Positions 34,814-43,477 of a stretch of 64,000 nucleotides of DNA are shown piece after piece (within the stretch, counting starts at the first letter, position 1; each line of letters starts with the position of its first letter). Where the stretch lies: the NCBI GenBank assembly GCA_041739345.1, contig JBGSNZ010000001.1, positions 1-64,000 on the forward strand. Reading direction: 5' to 3'. Source of the DNA: DIGJ01 sp041739345 (GTDB taxonomy: Bacteria > Bacillota > Clostridia > Lachnospirales > Lachnospiraceae). The position numbers and the translations under genes were made by a program. Below the pieces are notes generated by a model. It worked only from the letters and a program-made list of their open reading frames with translations. It ran no database searches and was not told the DNA's origin.

Positions 34814-35488
34814 TTATTTGTTAAGACTTTCTTTTAGTTTTGCCAATTCATCTTCTACAGATGAAGATGTAGTATCATATTTTTTTGAAAGAGCATCAAC
34901 TTCATCGACAGGTTTTTGATTAAGCAAAGCCATAGCGTTTGCCTTATCTAACGCCTGATCAGCTTTTTCTTCCATGCGCTCAAATGCAGATATGGAACGG
35001 TTAGAATCGTCAAAAGAAGCATTCATCGAATTGATACGTTCCTGTGTCTTAGCAACTGCCATTTTCCCTTTGATACTATCTTTACGAGCTTCGAGATCGT
35101 TAATATCACTGGTTAGTTTATCATGCATTGCTTTCATATTAGAAGCATTCTTTGCAGCGGCATCATAGGCTTGTTGAAGGGAAGTCAGATTTGCGGATAA
35201 CGTTGTCTTCTTTTCAAGAAACTTTCTTGCATCATCTTCATTTCCAGCTTCCAAAGCTTTAATTGCATAGTTTTGGAATTTTGTAACTTCTTCATTGCAT
35301 TCGTCAAGTGTTCGCTTTGCACGTTGTTCTTCGGCCATAATTGTGGCTGTTTCAGACTTTACTTTACCTAAATCACTATTTAAATTACGAAGGCACTGGT
35401 CAATCATTATTTCGGGGTCTTCTGCTTTATCAAGCAAAGCGTTAATGTTAGCGGACATAATGTCTTTGAAACGGGTTAAAATATTCAT
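34814..35488 (-). CDS. pspA: PspA/IM30-family membrane stress protein
   Basis: A 224-residue coiled-coil protein of the PspA/Vipp1 family, which protects damaged membranes. It starts MNILTRFKDIMSANINALLDKAEDPEIMIDQ, the family amphipathic helix and signature, and is helical to the end. I chose ATG 35488 behind GGAGGAG. It heads a four-gene operon with the same order as ydjFGHI in B. subtilis. A TetR gene is divergent from it, so that regulator could control it, though ydjF in Bacillus is sigma-W dependent. Confidence 0.92.
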   Translation of the reverse strand: MNILTRFKDIMSANINALLDKAEDPEIMIDQCLRNLNSDLGKVKSETATIMAEEQRAKRTLDECNEEVTKFQNYAIKALEAGNEDDARKFLEKKTTLSANLTSLQQAYDAAAKNASNMKAMHDKLTSDINDLEARKDSIKGKMAVAKTQERINSMNASFDDSNRSISAFERMEEKADQALDKANAMALLNQKPVDEVDALSKKYDTTSSSVEDELAKLKESLNK

Positions 35489-35663
35489 AATAAACTCCTC
35501 CATGTTGTTAGTGCTGATTTTTTATTTTCAACTTCTATTTTAGTGTTTTTTAACGTAAGAATCAAGGGCTATAAAACTTTCTATGCGGCTTGCACAATGA
35601 ATATGATTTAATTATACTTATAATAGATGAAGTGTTTCATATTTTTAAGGAGTTGAAGATACG

Positions 35664-36242
35664 ATGGCAAATAATCAAATTACCAAAGCAGCAATTGCAA
35701 GTGCATTAAAAAAGCTTACAGATACGATTTCATTTGAGGAAATTTCCGTTCAGGATATTGTTGCAGAATGTGGAATCAGTCGAAAAACATTTTATAACCA
35801 TTTTGCAGATAAATACCAACTGGTTGACTGGATTTTTAATCACGATATCGGGGATAGGCTTATTGCGGAGACTACCTTAAAGGATTGGCCGAAAGGGTCG
35901 CTTTTACTCTGCCTTTATTTGAGGGAGAATAAAAAATACTACAAGAGTGTCTTGAATTTTGAAGGACAAAACAGTCTTAAGAATTATTTATATGCTTTAA
36001 CTGATCAGCAGATACATATATTAACAAAGGAGATTTTTAAGGATCAGAAATTTGTAAAAGATAAAAAGATTTCAAATGAAGACATGGAATTTATAATAAA
36101 CTTTTATTATCATGCATTTGTCGGAGAACTCTTGGTTTGGGTAAAACAGGATATGAAAGACTCCCCAGAACGAATTGTAGAACGGTGGCAGGGTATGGTT
36201 GATAAGACATTAGAGAATTTTGTTATGAAGTTTGTAAACTAA
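35664..36242 (+). CDS. TetR-family regulator (TetR_C_8 / DhaS-like)
   Basis: A 192-residue regulator. The N-terminal helix-turn-helix is ITKAAIASALKKL to VQDIVAECGISRKTFYNHFADKYQLVDWIF, with a helical C-terminal domain as in DhaS-type members. ATG 35664 follows AAGGAG. It is divergent from the psp-like operon and followed by its own terminator; the dehydrogenase pair starts 161 bases downstream. Which side it regulates is not evident. Confidence 0.85.
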   Translation: MANNQITKAAIASALKKLTDTISFEEISVQDIVAECGISRKTFYNHFADKYQLVDWIFNHDIGDRLIAETTLKDWPKGSLLLCLYLRENKKYYKSVLNFEGQNSLKNYLYALTDQQIHILTKEIFKDQKFVKDKKISNEDMEFIINFYYHAFVGELLVWVKQDMKDSPERIVERWQGMVDKTLENFVMKFVN

Positions 36243-36270
36243 GCTATTGAAATGAATATTAGGGTAACAA

Positions 36271-36310
36271 AAAAGGTGCTGTGTGTAATTATTACACAGT
36301 ACCTTTTGTT
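36271..36310 (+). terminator. Terminator after tetR
   Basis: AAAAGGTGCTGTGT pairs with ACACAGTACCTTTT over a short loop, with a T-rich tail. Confidence 0.85.
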
Positions 36311-36403
36311 TGTTAATTTAGAATGGAATGAAACCTTGCTACAATGACAATATACTATAAATAACTAAGAGGTACAGAAGGTATTTCGGAAAGTGAGGCA
36401 TTT

Positions 36404-37435
36404 ATGAAAAAATACAAAGTAATTGTTTGGGGATTGGGAAATGTTGGACGTGCGGCAATTCGTATGATTCAAAGTAAAAAATGTTTGGAACTTGTTGGAG
36501 CAGTTGATGTAGATCCGAACAAAATTGGAAAAGATGCAGGAGAAGTATTTGGTTTTCCTGCAACAGGAATAATGGTAAGCGATAAAATCGATGAAGTCTT
36601 TGCAATGGATGCAGATGTAATTTTAGATTATACGCCGTTGGTTCGTGATGAAAAGGGAGGTTTTACACCAAGTGCAATTGATGTTTGCAAAGCATTAAAA
36701 GCGAAAAAGAATGTAATTACAACACTCCCTATTTATTATTCTCAGGTACTGTCACCGGAACTTTACGAAATGATTGACACTTGCGCAAAGGAAAATGGAG
36801 TAAGTTATCTTCCGTCCGGATTACTGCCGGGAGCATATGCTTCTTATATTCCTATGGTTATTGCTGGAATTATGGGAAAAGTAGATAAAATCGTGGTTGA
36901 GAGTGGTGAGGATGACCAAGATAACTATTCTAGTTGGGTAAAGGTATTTGGATACGGAGTTGATCCAGAAAAGTTCCCATTAGAGAGATTGAAAGCAGGA
37001 ATTGCATCCTATTATGTTTCTGGTGTCTATGAAATGGGCGAACGTCTAGGATTTAAATTTGATGAGGTAAAAGTTACGCATGAGCACTTTGTTGCTCCAG
37101 AGGAATTGCATCCTAGTTTTGGAACTGTTGAGAAGGGCACCCTGTGCGGACATCGTTTTATTATGAGCGGTATAGTAAAGGGAGAAGAAAAAGTATCTTT
37201 ACGTTATGTGCATAAAATTTGCGATGATGTGGTCAAAGAGCCTCCAATTCGCGATCATATACATATGGAAGGACTCCCAGGAGACATTGATGTAGACTTA
37301 AAAGGAATGATGCCATTGGACGAAAGCTATGTAACAAGTGCAGCTCCAACCATCAATATTATCCCAGCATTAGTAGAAGCAGCACCTGGTTATCGTCAGG
37401 CAATGGACCTTCCGGTTGTAGTACCTATTTGTTAA
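36404..37435 (+). CDS. DapB-like NAD(P)-dependent dehydrogenase, second paralogue
   Basis: A 343-residue enzyme with a Rossmann start (VIVWGLGNVGRAAIRMIQ) and the same overall layout and length as the minus-strand protein at 19849, but low identity. It belongs to the dihydrodipicolinate-reductase/diaminopentanoate-dehydrogenase group. It is 19 bases ahead of an SDR gene, suggesting a two-step oxidoreductase pathway. The ribosome site is weak (GGAAAGTGAGG). The substrate is unknown. Confidence 0.75.
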   Translation: MKKYKVIVWGLGNVGRAAIRMIQSKKCLELVGAVDVDPNKIGKDAGEVFGFPATGIMVSDKIDEVFAMDADVILDYTPLVRDEKGGFTPSAIDVCKALKAKKNVITTLPIYYSQVLSPELYEMIDTCAKENGVSYLPSGLLPGAYASYIPMVIAGIMGKVDKIVVESGEDDQDNYSSWVKVFGYGVDPEKFPLERLKAGIASYYVSGVYEMGERLGFKFDEVKVTHEHFVAPEELHPSFGTVEKGTLCGHRFIMSGIVKGEEKVSLRYVHKICDDVVKEPPIRDHIHMEGLPGDIDVDLKGMMPLDESYVTSAAPTINIIPALVEAAPGYRQAMDLPVVVPIC

Positions 37436-37454
37436 GAAAGAAGGGTGAATCCAT

Positions 37455-38228
37455 ATGAAATATCAATTTGATTTTACCAATAAAATTATATTGATAACTG
37501 GTGCAAGCAGAGGACTTGGGCGTGCTTACGCCTGTGGTTTTGCAAGTCTTGGAGCAAAATTGATTCTTACGGCAAGAGATAAAGAGATGCTTTTGGAAAC
37601 AGCAGAATTGGTGGAAAAGGAAGGTTGTAAAGATTATCAGATTATTCCTTGTGATGTACGAGATATAAAATCGATGGATCATTTGTTGAATGAAGTAGAT
37701 CGTATCTATGGAAGATTGGATATCTTGGTGAATAATGCAGGTGTCGGGCACAAGATTCCAGCGGTACAGGTATCCATGGATGAGTGGCACCGTGTTGTTG
37801 AAACCAACTTAGATGCACCATTTTATTTAAGTGCAAAGGTAGCAGATCGGTTCATGATTCCGCAAGGTGGCGGTAATATCGTAAACATTGCATCAATGGG
37901 CGGTTTTACCGGAATACCGGGAGGTGCAGCTTACAGTGCCAGCAAAGCAGCATTATTAAATCTTACCAGAGCACTTGCGGGTGAATGGGCAAAGAACAAT
38001 GTAAGAATCAACTGTGTATGTCCTCATTATACTGAAACAGACATGGTAAAGCCATTAATGCAATATGATCAGTGGATGAAGCTTAATAATCTTCGTACTC
38101 CACTTGGACGCCTTGCCAAGCCAGAAGAAACCGTAGGAGCGGTGCTTTTCTTAGCAAGTGATTTGGCTAGTTACATCACAGGGGGCTACATACAGGTAGA
38201 CGGTGGCTCTTTGGGTGTAGCATATTAA
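37455..38228 (+). CDS. Short-chain dehydrogenase/reductase
   Basis: A 257-residue classical SDR. It has TGASRGLGRAYA for cofactor binding, NNAGVG, NIASMGG with the catalytic Ser, YSASKAALL with the catalytic Tyr and Lys, and an end GGYIQVDGG. The pattern is close to gluconate 5-dehydrogenase and KduD-like enzymes, so a sugar-acid substrate is possible. It is in an operon with the upstream dehydrogenase and ends at a terminator. Confidence 0.88.
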   Translation: MKYQFDFTNKIILITGASRGLGRAYACGFASLGAKLILTARDKEMLLETAELVEKEGCKDYQIIPCDVRDIKSMDHLLNEVDRIYGRLDILVNNAGVGHKIPAVQVSMDEWHRVVETNLDAPFYLSAKVADRFMIPQGGGNIVNIASMGGFTGIPGGAAYSASKAALLNLTRALAGEWAKNNVRINCVCPHYTETDMVKPLMQYDQWMKLNNLRTPLGRLAKPEETVGAVLFLASDLASYITGGYIQVDGGSLGVAY

Positions 38229-38262
38229 ATATAGAGCATAATATGCCACTTGAAGGGATTTC

Positions 38263-38314
38263 AAGGGATAACAGCTAGAATATAAAATTCTGGCTGCTTA
38301 TCCCTTTTTGTATT
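38263..38314 (+). terminator. Terminator after the SDR gene
   Basis: AAGGGATAACAGC pairs with GCTGCTTATCCCTTTTT with an inner AGAAT/ATTCT stem, followed by TTTTTGTATTTT. Confidence 0.85.
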
Positions 38315-38353
38315 TTATGAAACAGAAGATTAGTTCTATAGTCCGTGTATTGC

Positions 38354-38382
38354 TTGACACTTTTAATAAGCTATAGTATTTT
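38354..38382 (+). promoter_or_regulatory. Sigma-A promoter for the methyltransferase gene
   Basis: TTGACA and TATTTT with a 17-base spacer, 38 bases before the ATG. Confidence 0.65.
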
Positions 38383-38420
38383 TATATATATTGATTTTGA
38401 TTTAGGAAAGAGAGAAAAAT

Positions 38421-39284
38421 ATGTGGATTGCAGACGGCTGGAAAGATTATGAAGTAATCGATTGCTCCGATGGAGAAAAATTAGAACGTTGGGGAGAATA
38501 TAAATTAGTAAGACCAGACCCACAGGTACTATGGGATACACCAAAGAAAAACAGTGCATGGAAAAAACCAAATGCCCATTATCATAGAAGCAGCAAAGGT
38601 GGTGGAGAATGGGAATTCTTTGACTTGCCAAAGCAGTGGCAGATTCATTATAAGGATCTTAGTTTTAACCTTCAACCATTTAATTTTAAGCATACAGGCT
38701 TGTTCCCAGAACAAGCTACTAATTGGGATTGGTTTGGTGATAAGATAAAAAAAGCTGGAAGACCAGTAAAAGTTCTTAATTTATTTGCATATACCGGAGG
38801 TGCCACTTGTGCAGCAGCGAAAGCTGGCGCATCGGTTACACATGTAGATGCATCAAAGGGAATGGTAACTTGGGCAAAAGAAAATGCAGCCCTGTCTGGC
38901 CTTTCCGATGCACCGATACGTTGGATTGTTGACGACTGTGTAAAATTTGTTGAACGAGAAATGCGTCGTGGCAATAAGTATGATGGAATCATAATGGATC
39001 CTCCTTCTTATGGAAGAGGACCAAAGGGAGAAATCTGGAAAATTGAAGAACAGATTTACCCATTTATAAAACTTTGTACTCAAATTCTATCGGAGGATGC
39101 AGTATTCTTCCTAATAAATTCTTATACAACCGGATTACAGCCGGCAGTTCTTTCCTATATGATAGGAACGGCAATCGTACCGGAATTTGGTGGCATTGTA
39201 GAAGCACAGGAAGTAGGACTTCCGGTTTCTGGTAATGGTCTAGTGCTTCCTTGTGGAGCAAGCGGAAGATGGAGTAAAAAATAG
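38421..39284 (+). CDS. Class I SAM-dependent rRNA methyltransferase-like protein
   Basis: A 287-residue protein with the SAM site VLNLFAYTGGATCAAAKAGA, acidic VTHVDASKG, and the catalytic motif IIMDPPSYGRG, as in the RlmI/RlmK-like cytosine-C5 and guanine methyltransferases. The N-terminal PUA domain of RlmI is missing, so the target may differ. ATG 38421 follows AGAGAG. It lies alone just before the ribosomal cluster, in keeping with a role in translation. Confidence 0.82.
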   Translation: MWIADGWKDYEVIDCSDGEKLERWGEYKLVRPDPQVLWDTPKKNSAWKKPNAHYHRSSKGGGEWEFFDLPKQWQIHYKDLSFNLQPFNFKHTGLFPEQATNWDWFGDKIKKAGRPVKVLNLFAYTGGATCAAAKAGASVTHVDASKGMVTWAKENAALSGLSDAPIRWIVDDCVKFVEREMRRGNKYDGIIMDPPSYGRGPKGEIWKIEEQIYPFIKLCTQILSEDAVFFLINSYTTGLQPAVLSYMIGTAIVPEFGGIVEAQEVGLPVSGNGLVLPCGASGRWSKK

Positions 39285-39378
39285 AACGAAATCGATCTGA
39301 TTAATGGAATAAAATGATAACTTTAGAGTATATTAAAAAACATATTAAAAAAAAATATTAAATTTTAATAAAAAATAC

Positions 39379-39407
39379 TTGCATAACTTGCAGAATGGGT
39401 GTATACT
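39379..39407 (+). promoter_or_regulatory. Sigma-A promoter of the S10 operon
   Basis: TTGCAT and TATACT with a 17-base spacer, about 245 bases before rpsJ. The same TTGCAT-17-TA(T/C)A(C/A)T form recurs before rpmJ. Confidence 0.8.
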
Positions 39408-39409
39408 GA

Positions 39410-39640
39410 TTAGTGCTGTGACATGATAGCGGTGAAGCGTGAGGTTGCTACCACCTAGTGGTAGGTTTTCCGTGGAGCGAATGTCAAGTTAGGAAACTGG
39501 CGACAAGTCACTGTACAAACAGATATTTTCTGCAATTATGCAGATAAAACGTGTTATAGATCGTAAGGACATGTTCCTGTGATACACACGGATGAGTGTA
39601 CAGTCACCACTTGTCGTACTGAAATTAAGTGCGAAAAGGA
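39410..39640 (+). ncRNA. Structured untranslated leader of the S10 operon
   Basis: About 230 transcribed bases precede rpsJ. A perfect hairpin CTACCAC-CTA-GTGGTAG sits at about 39448-39466, enclosed by pairs such as GTGAC near 39418 with GTCAC near 39508, and followed by TGTC...GACA and TGCA-type stems. A feedback site for a ribosomal protein (L4 in E. coli) is a reasonable guess; I do not recognise a known leader class. Confidence 0.5.
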
Positions 39641-39653
39641 GGCGGCTTTTTTT

Positions 39654-39971
39654 ATGGCAAGTCAAGTAATGAGAATCACATTAAAGGCATATGATCATCA
39701 ATTAATCGATGCATCTGCTGGAAAAATTATCGAAACTGTAAAGAAAACAGGATCAAAGGTGAGCGGACCGGTACCTCTTCCAACGAAAAAGGAAGTTGTT
39801 ACTATCTTAAGAGCGGTTCATAAGTACAAAGATTCTAGAGAACAGTTCGAACAAAGAACACACAAGAGATTGATCGACATCATGACACCATCACAGAAAA
39901 CAGTGGATGCATTATCAAGATTAGAAATGCCTGCTGGTGTTAGTATTGACATCAAGATGAAACAAAAATAA
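39654..39971 (+). CDS. rpsJ: Ribosomal protein S10
   Basis: 30S head protein of 105 residues, also the NusE antitermination partner. The family core RITLKAYDHQLIDASAGKIIETVKKTG and PLPTKKEVVTILRA is intact, as is HKRLIDIM. I chose ATG 39654, directly behind AAAGGAGGCGG; an in-frame ATG at 39579 would add 25 residues from the leader. It is the first gene of the S10-spc-alpha cluster. Confidence 0.97.
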   Translation: MASQVMRITLKAYDHQLIDASAGKIIETVKKTGSKVSGPVPLPTKKEVVTILRAVHKYKDSREQFEQRTHKRLIDIMTPSQKTVDALSRLEMPAGVSIDIKMKQK

Positions 39972-40102
39972 GAAACATAATGAATTAAGAACAAATCCTT
40001 AGGGTTTATATATAAGTGAGTCCAAGCAACAAAAAGCGTAAGCTGACAATAGTAAGCGTATGTTTAGGATACCAAGCACTCTGGTGTATAACCATCTAGG
40101 AT

Positions 40103-40169
40103 GAGCGTTAGGACTTAGAGCTTATCAGATTTTACGAGATGCAATAAGCGATGATAAGAAACAACGCTC
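40103..40169 (+). ncRNA. Hairpin in the rpsJ-rplC spacer
   Basis: The 225-base spacer is long for this operon. GAGCGTT (40103-40109) pairs with AACGCTC (40163-40169) and CTTATC pairs with GATAAG inside. It ends 27 bases before rplC, so it could control L3 translation. No family was recognised. Confidence 0.45.
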
Positions 40170-40196
40170 CGCTGTAGATTAAATAGGAGGTGCGAT

Positions 40197-40829
40197 ATGC
40201 AGAAAGCTATTTTAGCAACAAAAGTCGGAATGACTCAAATCTTCAATGAAAACGGAGTATTGACTCCAGTAACTGTATTGCAAGCTGGTCCATGTGTGGT
40301 TACACAGATTAAAACAGTTGAAAACGATGGATACAAAGCAGTGCAGGTTGGTTATGGCGAAATTAGAGAAAAATTAGTCAACAAACCTAAAAAAGGACAC
40401 TTTGCAAAAGCGGGTGTTGCAAACAAGAGATATCTTAAAGAATTTAAGTTTGACAATACTGAAGAGTATGCGGTAGGACAGGAAATCAAAGCTGATATCT
40501 TCGCTGAAGGCGATAAGATAGATGCAACAGCAAAGTCAAAGGGTAAAGGATTCCAGGGCGCAATCAAACGTCATAATCAATCCAGAGGACCTATGGCTCA
40601 TGGTTCTAAGTTCCACAGACATGCAGGTTCTAATGGTGCTTGTTCTGACCCTAGTAAGGTATTCAAGGGAAAACATATGCCAGGTCATATGGGTGCTGTA
40701 AAAGTTACAACACAGAATCTTGAAATTGTTAGAATTGATGTTGAAAACAACTTAATCTTAGTAAAAGGTGCAATACCTGGACCTAAGAAGTCAACCGTAA
40801 TGTTAAAAGAATCAGTAAAGGCAAACTAA
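40197..40829 (+). CDS. rplC: Ribosomal protein L3
   Basis: 50S protein of 210 residues that helps nucleate 23S rRNA assembly near the peptidyl-transferase centre. It starts MQKAILATKVGMTQIFNENG and has the extended loop with KGKGFQGAIKRH and GSKFHRHAGSNG. Ribosome site AGGAGGTGCGAT. rplD follows 25 bases later. Confidence 0.97.
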   Translation: MQKAILATKVGMTQIFNENGVLTPVTVLQAGPCVVTQIKTVENDGYKAVQVGYGEIREKLVNKPKKGHFAKAGVANKRYLKEFKFDNTEEYAVGQEIKADIFAEGDKIDATAKSKGKGFQGAIKRHNQSRGPMAHGSKFHRHAGSNGACSDPSKVFKGKHMPGHMGAVKVTTQNLEIVRIDVENNLILVKGAIPGPKKSTVMLKESVKAN

Positions 40830-40854
40830 GCTTTAAGGAAGGAGGACTACACAG

Positions 40855-41475
40855 ATGGCAAACGTATCTGTTTACAACATGGAAGGCAAAGAAGTTGGTT
40901 CTTTAGAACTCAACGATAATGTATTTGCTGCTCCAATAAATGAACATTTAGTTCACATGGCAGTTGTTTCACAACTTGCTAACAAGCGCCAGGGAACACA
41001 GAGCGCTAAGACACGTGCTGAAGTACGTGGCGGTGGAAGAAAACCTTGGAAACAAAAAGGAACTGGTCATGCAAGACAAGGTTCAACAAGATCTCCACAA
41101 TGGACAGGTGGTGGAGTTGTATTTGCTCCAAAGCCAAGAGATTACTCTTTCAAGATGAATAAGAAGGAAAAAGCAGCAGCGATTCGTTCCGCTTTAACAT
41201 CAAGAGTAAATGAAAGTAAATTGTTGGTACTTGACGAATTAAAATTCGACGGAGTTAAAACAAAGAAAATGGTAGCAGTACTTAACAACCTAAAAGTAAA
41301 CAAAGCTTTAGTTGTTATCGCTGAAAAAGACGAAAATGTATTACTTTCAGCTAGAAACATTCCAGCTGTAAGAACATCATTTTCTAACACAATTAACGTA
41401 TATGACATCTTAAAATATGATACCGTAGTTATCACAAAAGATGCTGTAGCAAAAATTGAGGAGGTGTTCGCATAA
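40855..41475 (+). CDS. rplD: Ribosomal protein L4
   Basis: 50S exit-tunnel protein of 206 residues. The tunnel loop is visible (GGGRKPWKQKGTGHARQG). In E. coli L4 also represses the S10 operon by binding its leader, so it is the first candidate for the leader at 39410. Its last base overlaps the rplW start region (stop at 41473-41475), giving coupled translation. Confidence 0.97.
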   Translation: MANVSVYNMEGKEVGSLELNDNVFAAPINEHLVHMAVVSQLANKRQGTQSAKTRAEVRGGGRKPWKQKGTGHARQGSTRSPQWTGGGVVFAPKPRDYSFKMNKKEKAAAIRSALTSRVNESKLLVLDELKFDGVKTKKMVAVLNNLKVNKALVVIAEKDENVLLSARNIPAVRTSFSNTINVYDILKYDTVVITKDAVAKIEEVFA

Positions 41476-41774
41476 TGGCAGATTTAAAATATTATGATGT
41501 AATCCTTGCTCCAATCGTAACTGAAAAGAGTATGAATGCTATGGGCGAGAAGAAATATACTTTTTCTGTTCATACAGATGCAACAAAAACTCAGATTAAA
41601 GACGCTGTTGAAAAAATGTTCGAAGGAACAAAAGTGAAACGCGTTAATACAATGAACCTTGATGGAAAAACACGTAGACGTGGTGCTACATCAGGAAAGA
41701 CATCGAAAAGAAAGAAAGCTATTGTTCAGTTAACACAAGATAGTAAAGACATCGAAATTTTCGAAGGACTATAA
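41475..41774 (+). CDS. rplW: Ribosomal protein L23
   Basis: 50S protein of 99 residues at the tunnel exit, docking site for trigger factor and SRP. It shows LAPIVTEKSMN and the arm VKRVNTMNLDGKTRRRG. ATG 41475 shares one base with the rplD stop and has GAGGAGGTG upstream. Confidence 0.97.
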   Translation: MADLKYYDVILAPIVTEKSMNAMGEKKYTFSVHTDATKTQIKDAVEKMFEGTKVKRVNTMNLDGKTRRRGATSGKTSKRKKAIVQLTQDSKDIEIFEGL

Positions 41775-41778
41775 AAAA

Positions 41779-41864
41779 GACCCCTAAGGGATTAAGATTG
41801 AAGTTTGTTTACAAACTTCCAATGTTTCGACCAAAGGGAGAAACAATGTGAAAGGAGAATTATC
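41779..41864 (+). other. rplW-rplB spacer with small hairpins
   Basis: CCCTAAGGG is followed by a perfect GAAGTTTGT-TT-ACAAACTTC hairpin. It may modulate rplB translation or mark an RNA-processing site; no known element was recognised. Confidence 0.4.
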
Positions 41865-42716
41865 ATGGGAATTAAGAAGTTTAACCCATATACACCTTCC
41901 AGAAGACATATGACTAGCTCTGATTTTTCAGAAATAACAACAGATACACCAGAAAAATCATTACTTGTATCTTCTAATAAGAAGACAGCTGGTCGTAATA
42001 ATCAAGGAAAAATTACTGTTAGACACCGCGGTGGCGGAGCAAAAAGAAAATATAGAATTATTGATTTTAAAAGAAATAGCAAAGATGGTATTCCGGCTGT
42101 TGTTAAAACCGTTGAATATGATCCAAACAGAACAGCTAACATTGCATTGATCTGTTATGCAGACGGTGAAAAAACTTATATTCTTGCTCCTAACGGATTA
42201 AAAGTTGGACAGAAGATTATGAATGGTGTAGAAGCCGAAGTTAGAGTTGGTAACTGCTTACCATTAGAAAATATTCCGGTTGGTACATTAGTACACAACA
42301 TCGAATTATATCCAGGAAGAGGCGGACAGATGGTTCGTTCTGCTGGTAATAGCGCTCAGCTTATGGCTAAAGAAGGAAAATATGCAACACTTCGTCTTCC
42401 TTCAGGCGAAATGAGAATGGTGCCAATCATCTGTAGAGCAACTGTAGGTCAAGTTGGAAATGCTGATCATGAATTGATTAACATTGGTAAAGCTGGTCGT
42501 AAACGTCATATGGGTATTCGCCCAACAGTTCGTGGTTCTGTAATGAACCCTAATGACCATCCACACGGTGGTGGTGAAGGAAAGGCTGGTATCGGTCGTT
42601 CTGGTCCATGTACACCTTGGGGTAAACCTGCTCTTGGTTTAAAGACAAGAAAGAAAAAGAAACAATCTAACAAGATGATAGTAAGAAGAAGAGATGGTAA
42701 AGCTTTATCCAAATAA
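41865..42716 (+). CDS. rplB: Ribosomal protein L2
   Basis: 50S protein of 283 residues needed for subunit association and peptidyl-transferase function. It begins MGIKKFNPYTPSRRHMT and has the conserved histidine loop NPNDHPHGGGEGK. I chose ATG 41865 with AAAGGAGAA upstream; the longer frame from 41805 lies in the hairpin-rich spacer. Confidence 0.97.
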   Translation: MGIKKFNPYTPSRRHMTSSDFSEITTDTPEKSLLVSSNKKTAGRNNQGKITVRHRGGGAKRKYRIIDFKRNSKDGIPAVVKTVEYDPNRTANIALICYADGEKTYILAPNGLKVGQKIMNGVEAEVRVGNCLPLENIPVGTLVHNIELYPGRGGQMVRSAGNSAQLMAKEGKYATLRLPSGEMRMVPIICRATVGQVGNADHELINIGKAGRKRHMGIRPTVRGSVMNPNDHPHGGGEGKAGIGRSGPCTPWGKPALGLKTRKKKKQSNKMIVRRRDGKALSK

Positions 42717-42748
42717 GGCTTGGCGTTGAATAAATAGGAGGTAATTTC

Positions 42749-43027
42749 ATGGCACGTTCATTAAAGAAGGGACCATTCGCTGATGCTAGTTTACTTAGAA
42801 AAGTAGACGCTTTAAATGCAACAGGCGAAAAACAAGTTATCAAAACCTGGTCACGTCGTTCCACAATCTTCCCAACATTTGTTGGTCACACATTTGCAGT
42901 ACATGATGGAAGAAGACATGTACCTGTATATGTAACAGAAGACATGGTAGGACACAAACTCGGTGAGTTCGTAGCAACAAGAACTTACAGAGGACATGGT
43001 AAAGATGAGAAAAAGGGACGTAAATAA
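42749..43027 (+). CDS. rpsS: Ribosomal protein S19
   Basis: 30S head protein of 92 residues that contacts S13 and the A-site finger. It starts MARSLKKGPFADASLLRKV and has RRSTIFPTFVGHTFAVHDGR and GEFVATRTYRGH. ATG 42749 follows AGGAGGTAA. Confidence 0.97.
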   Translation: MARSLKKGPFADASLLRKVDALNATGEKQVIKTWSRRSTIFPTFVGHTFAVHDGRRHVPVYVTEDMVGHKLGEFVATRTYRGHGKDEKKGRK

Positions 43028-43076
43028 TACGTCACCCTATTAACTAGTATATAGAATTTGAAAGGAGGCTTCATCC

Positions 43077-43466
43077 ATGGCAAAGGGACATAGATCTCAA
43101 ATCAAAAGAGAAAGAAACGAGAACAATAGAGATACAAGACCATCAGCTAAGTTATCTTACGCTAGAGTGTCTGTACAAAAAGCTTGTTTCGTATTAGATG
43201 CCATCAGAGGCAAGGATGTACAAACAGCACTTGGTATTGTAGCTTACAATCCAAGATATGCGTCATCATTAATAGAGAAGATTTTAAAATCAGCAATTGC
43301 AAATGCTGAAAACAATAATGGAATGAATCCAGAAAATCTTTATGTTGCAGCTTGTTTCGCAAATAAAGGACCAACAATGAAGAGAATCAAACCAAGAGCA
43401 CAAGGTAGAGCTTATCGAATTGAAAAAAGAATGAGCCACATAACAGTTGTGCTTGATGAAAGATAA
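43077..43466 (+). CDS. rplV: Ribosomal protein L22
   Basis: 50S tunnel protein of 129 residues; its beta-hairpin lines the exit tunnel and meets macrolides. The hairpin GPTMKRIKPRAQGRAYRI and the end KRMSHITVVL are intact. A slightly extended N-terminus (MAKGHRSQIKRERNENN) is usual for this group. AAAGGAGG precedes ATG 43077. Confidence 0.97.
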   Translation: MAKGHRSQIKRERNENNRDTRPSAKLSYARVSVQKACFVLDAIRGKDVQTALGIVAYNPRYASSLIEKILKSAIANAENNNGMNPENLYVAACFANKGPTMKRIKPRAQGRAYRIEKRMSHITVVLDER

Positions 43467-43477
43467 GGAGGTAAAAC

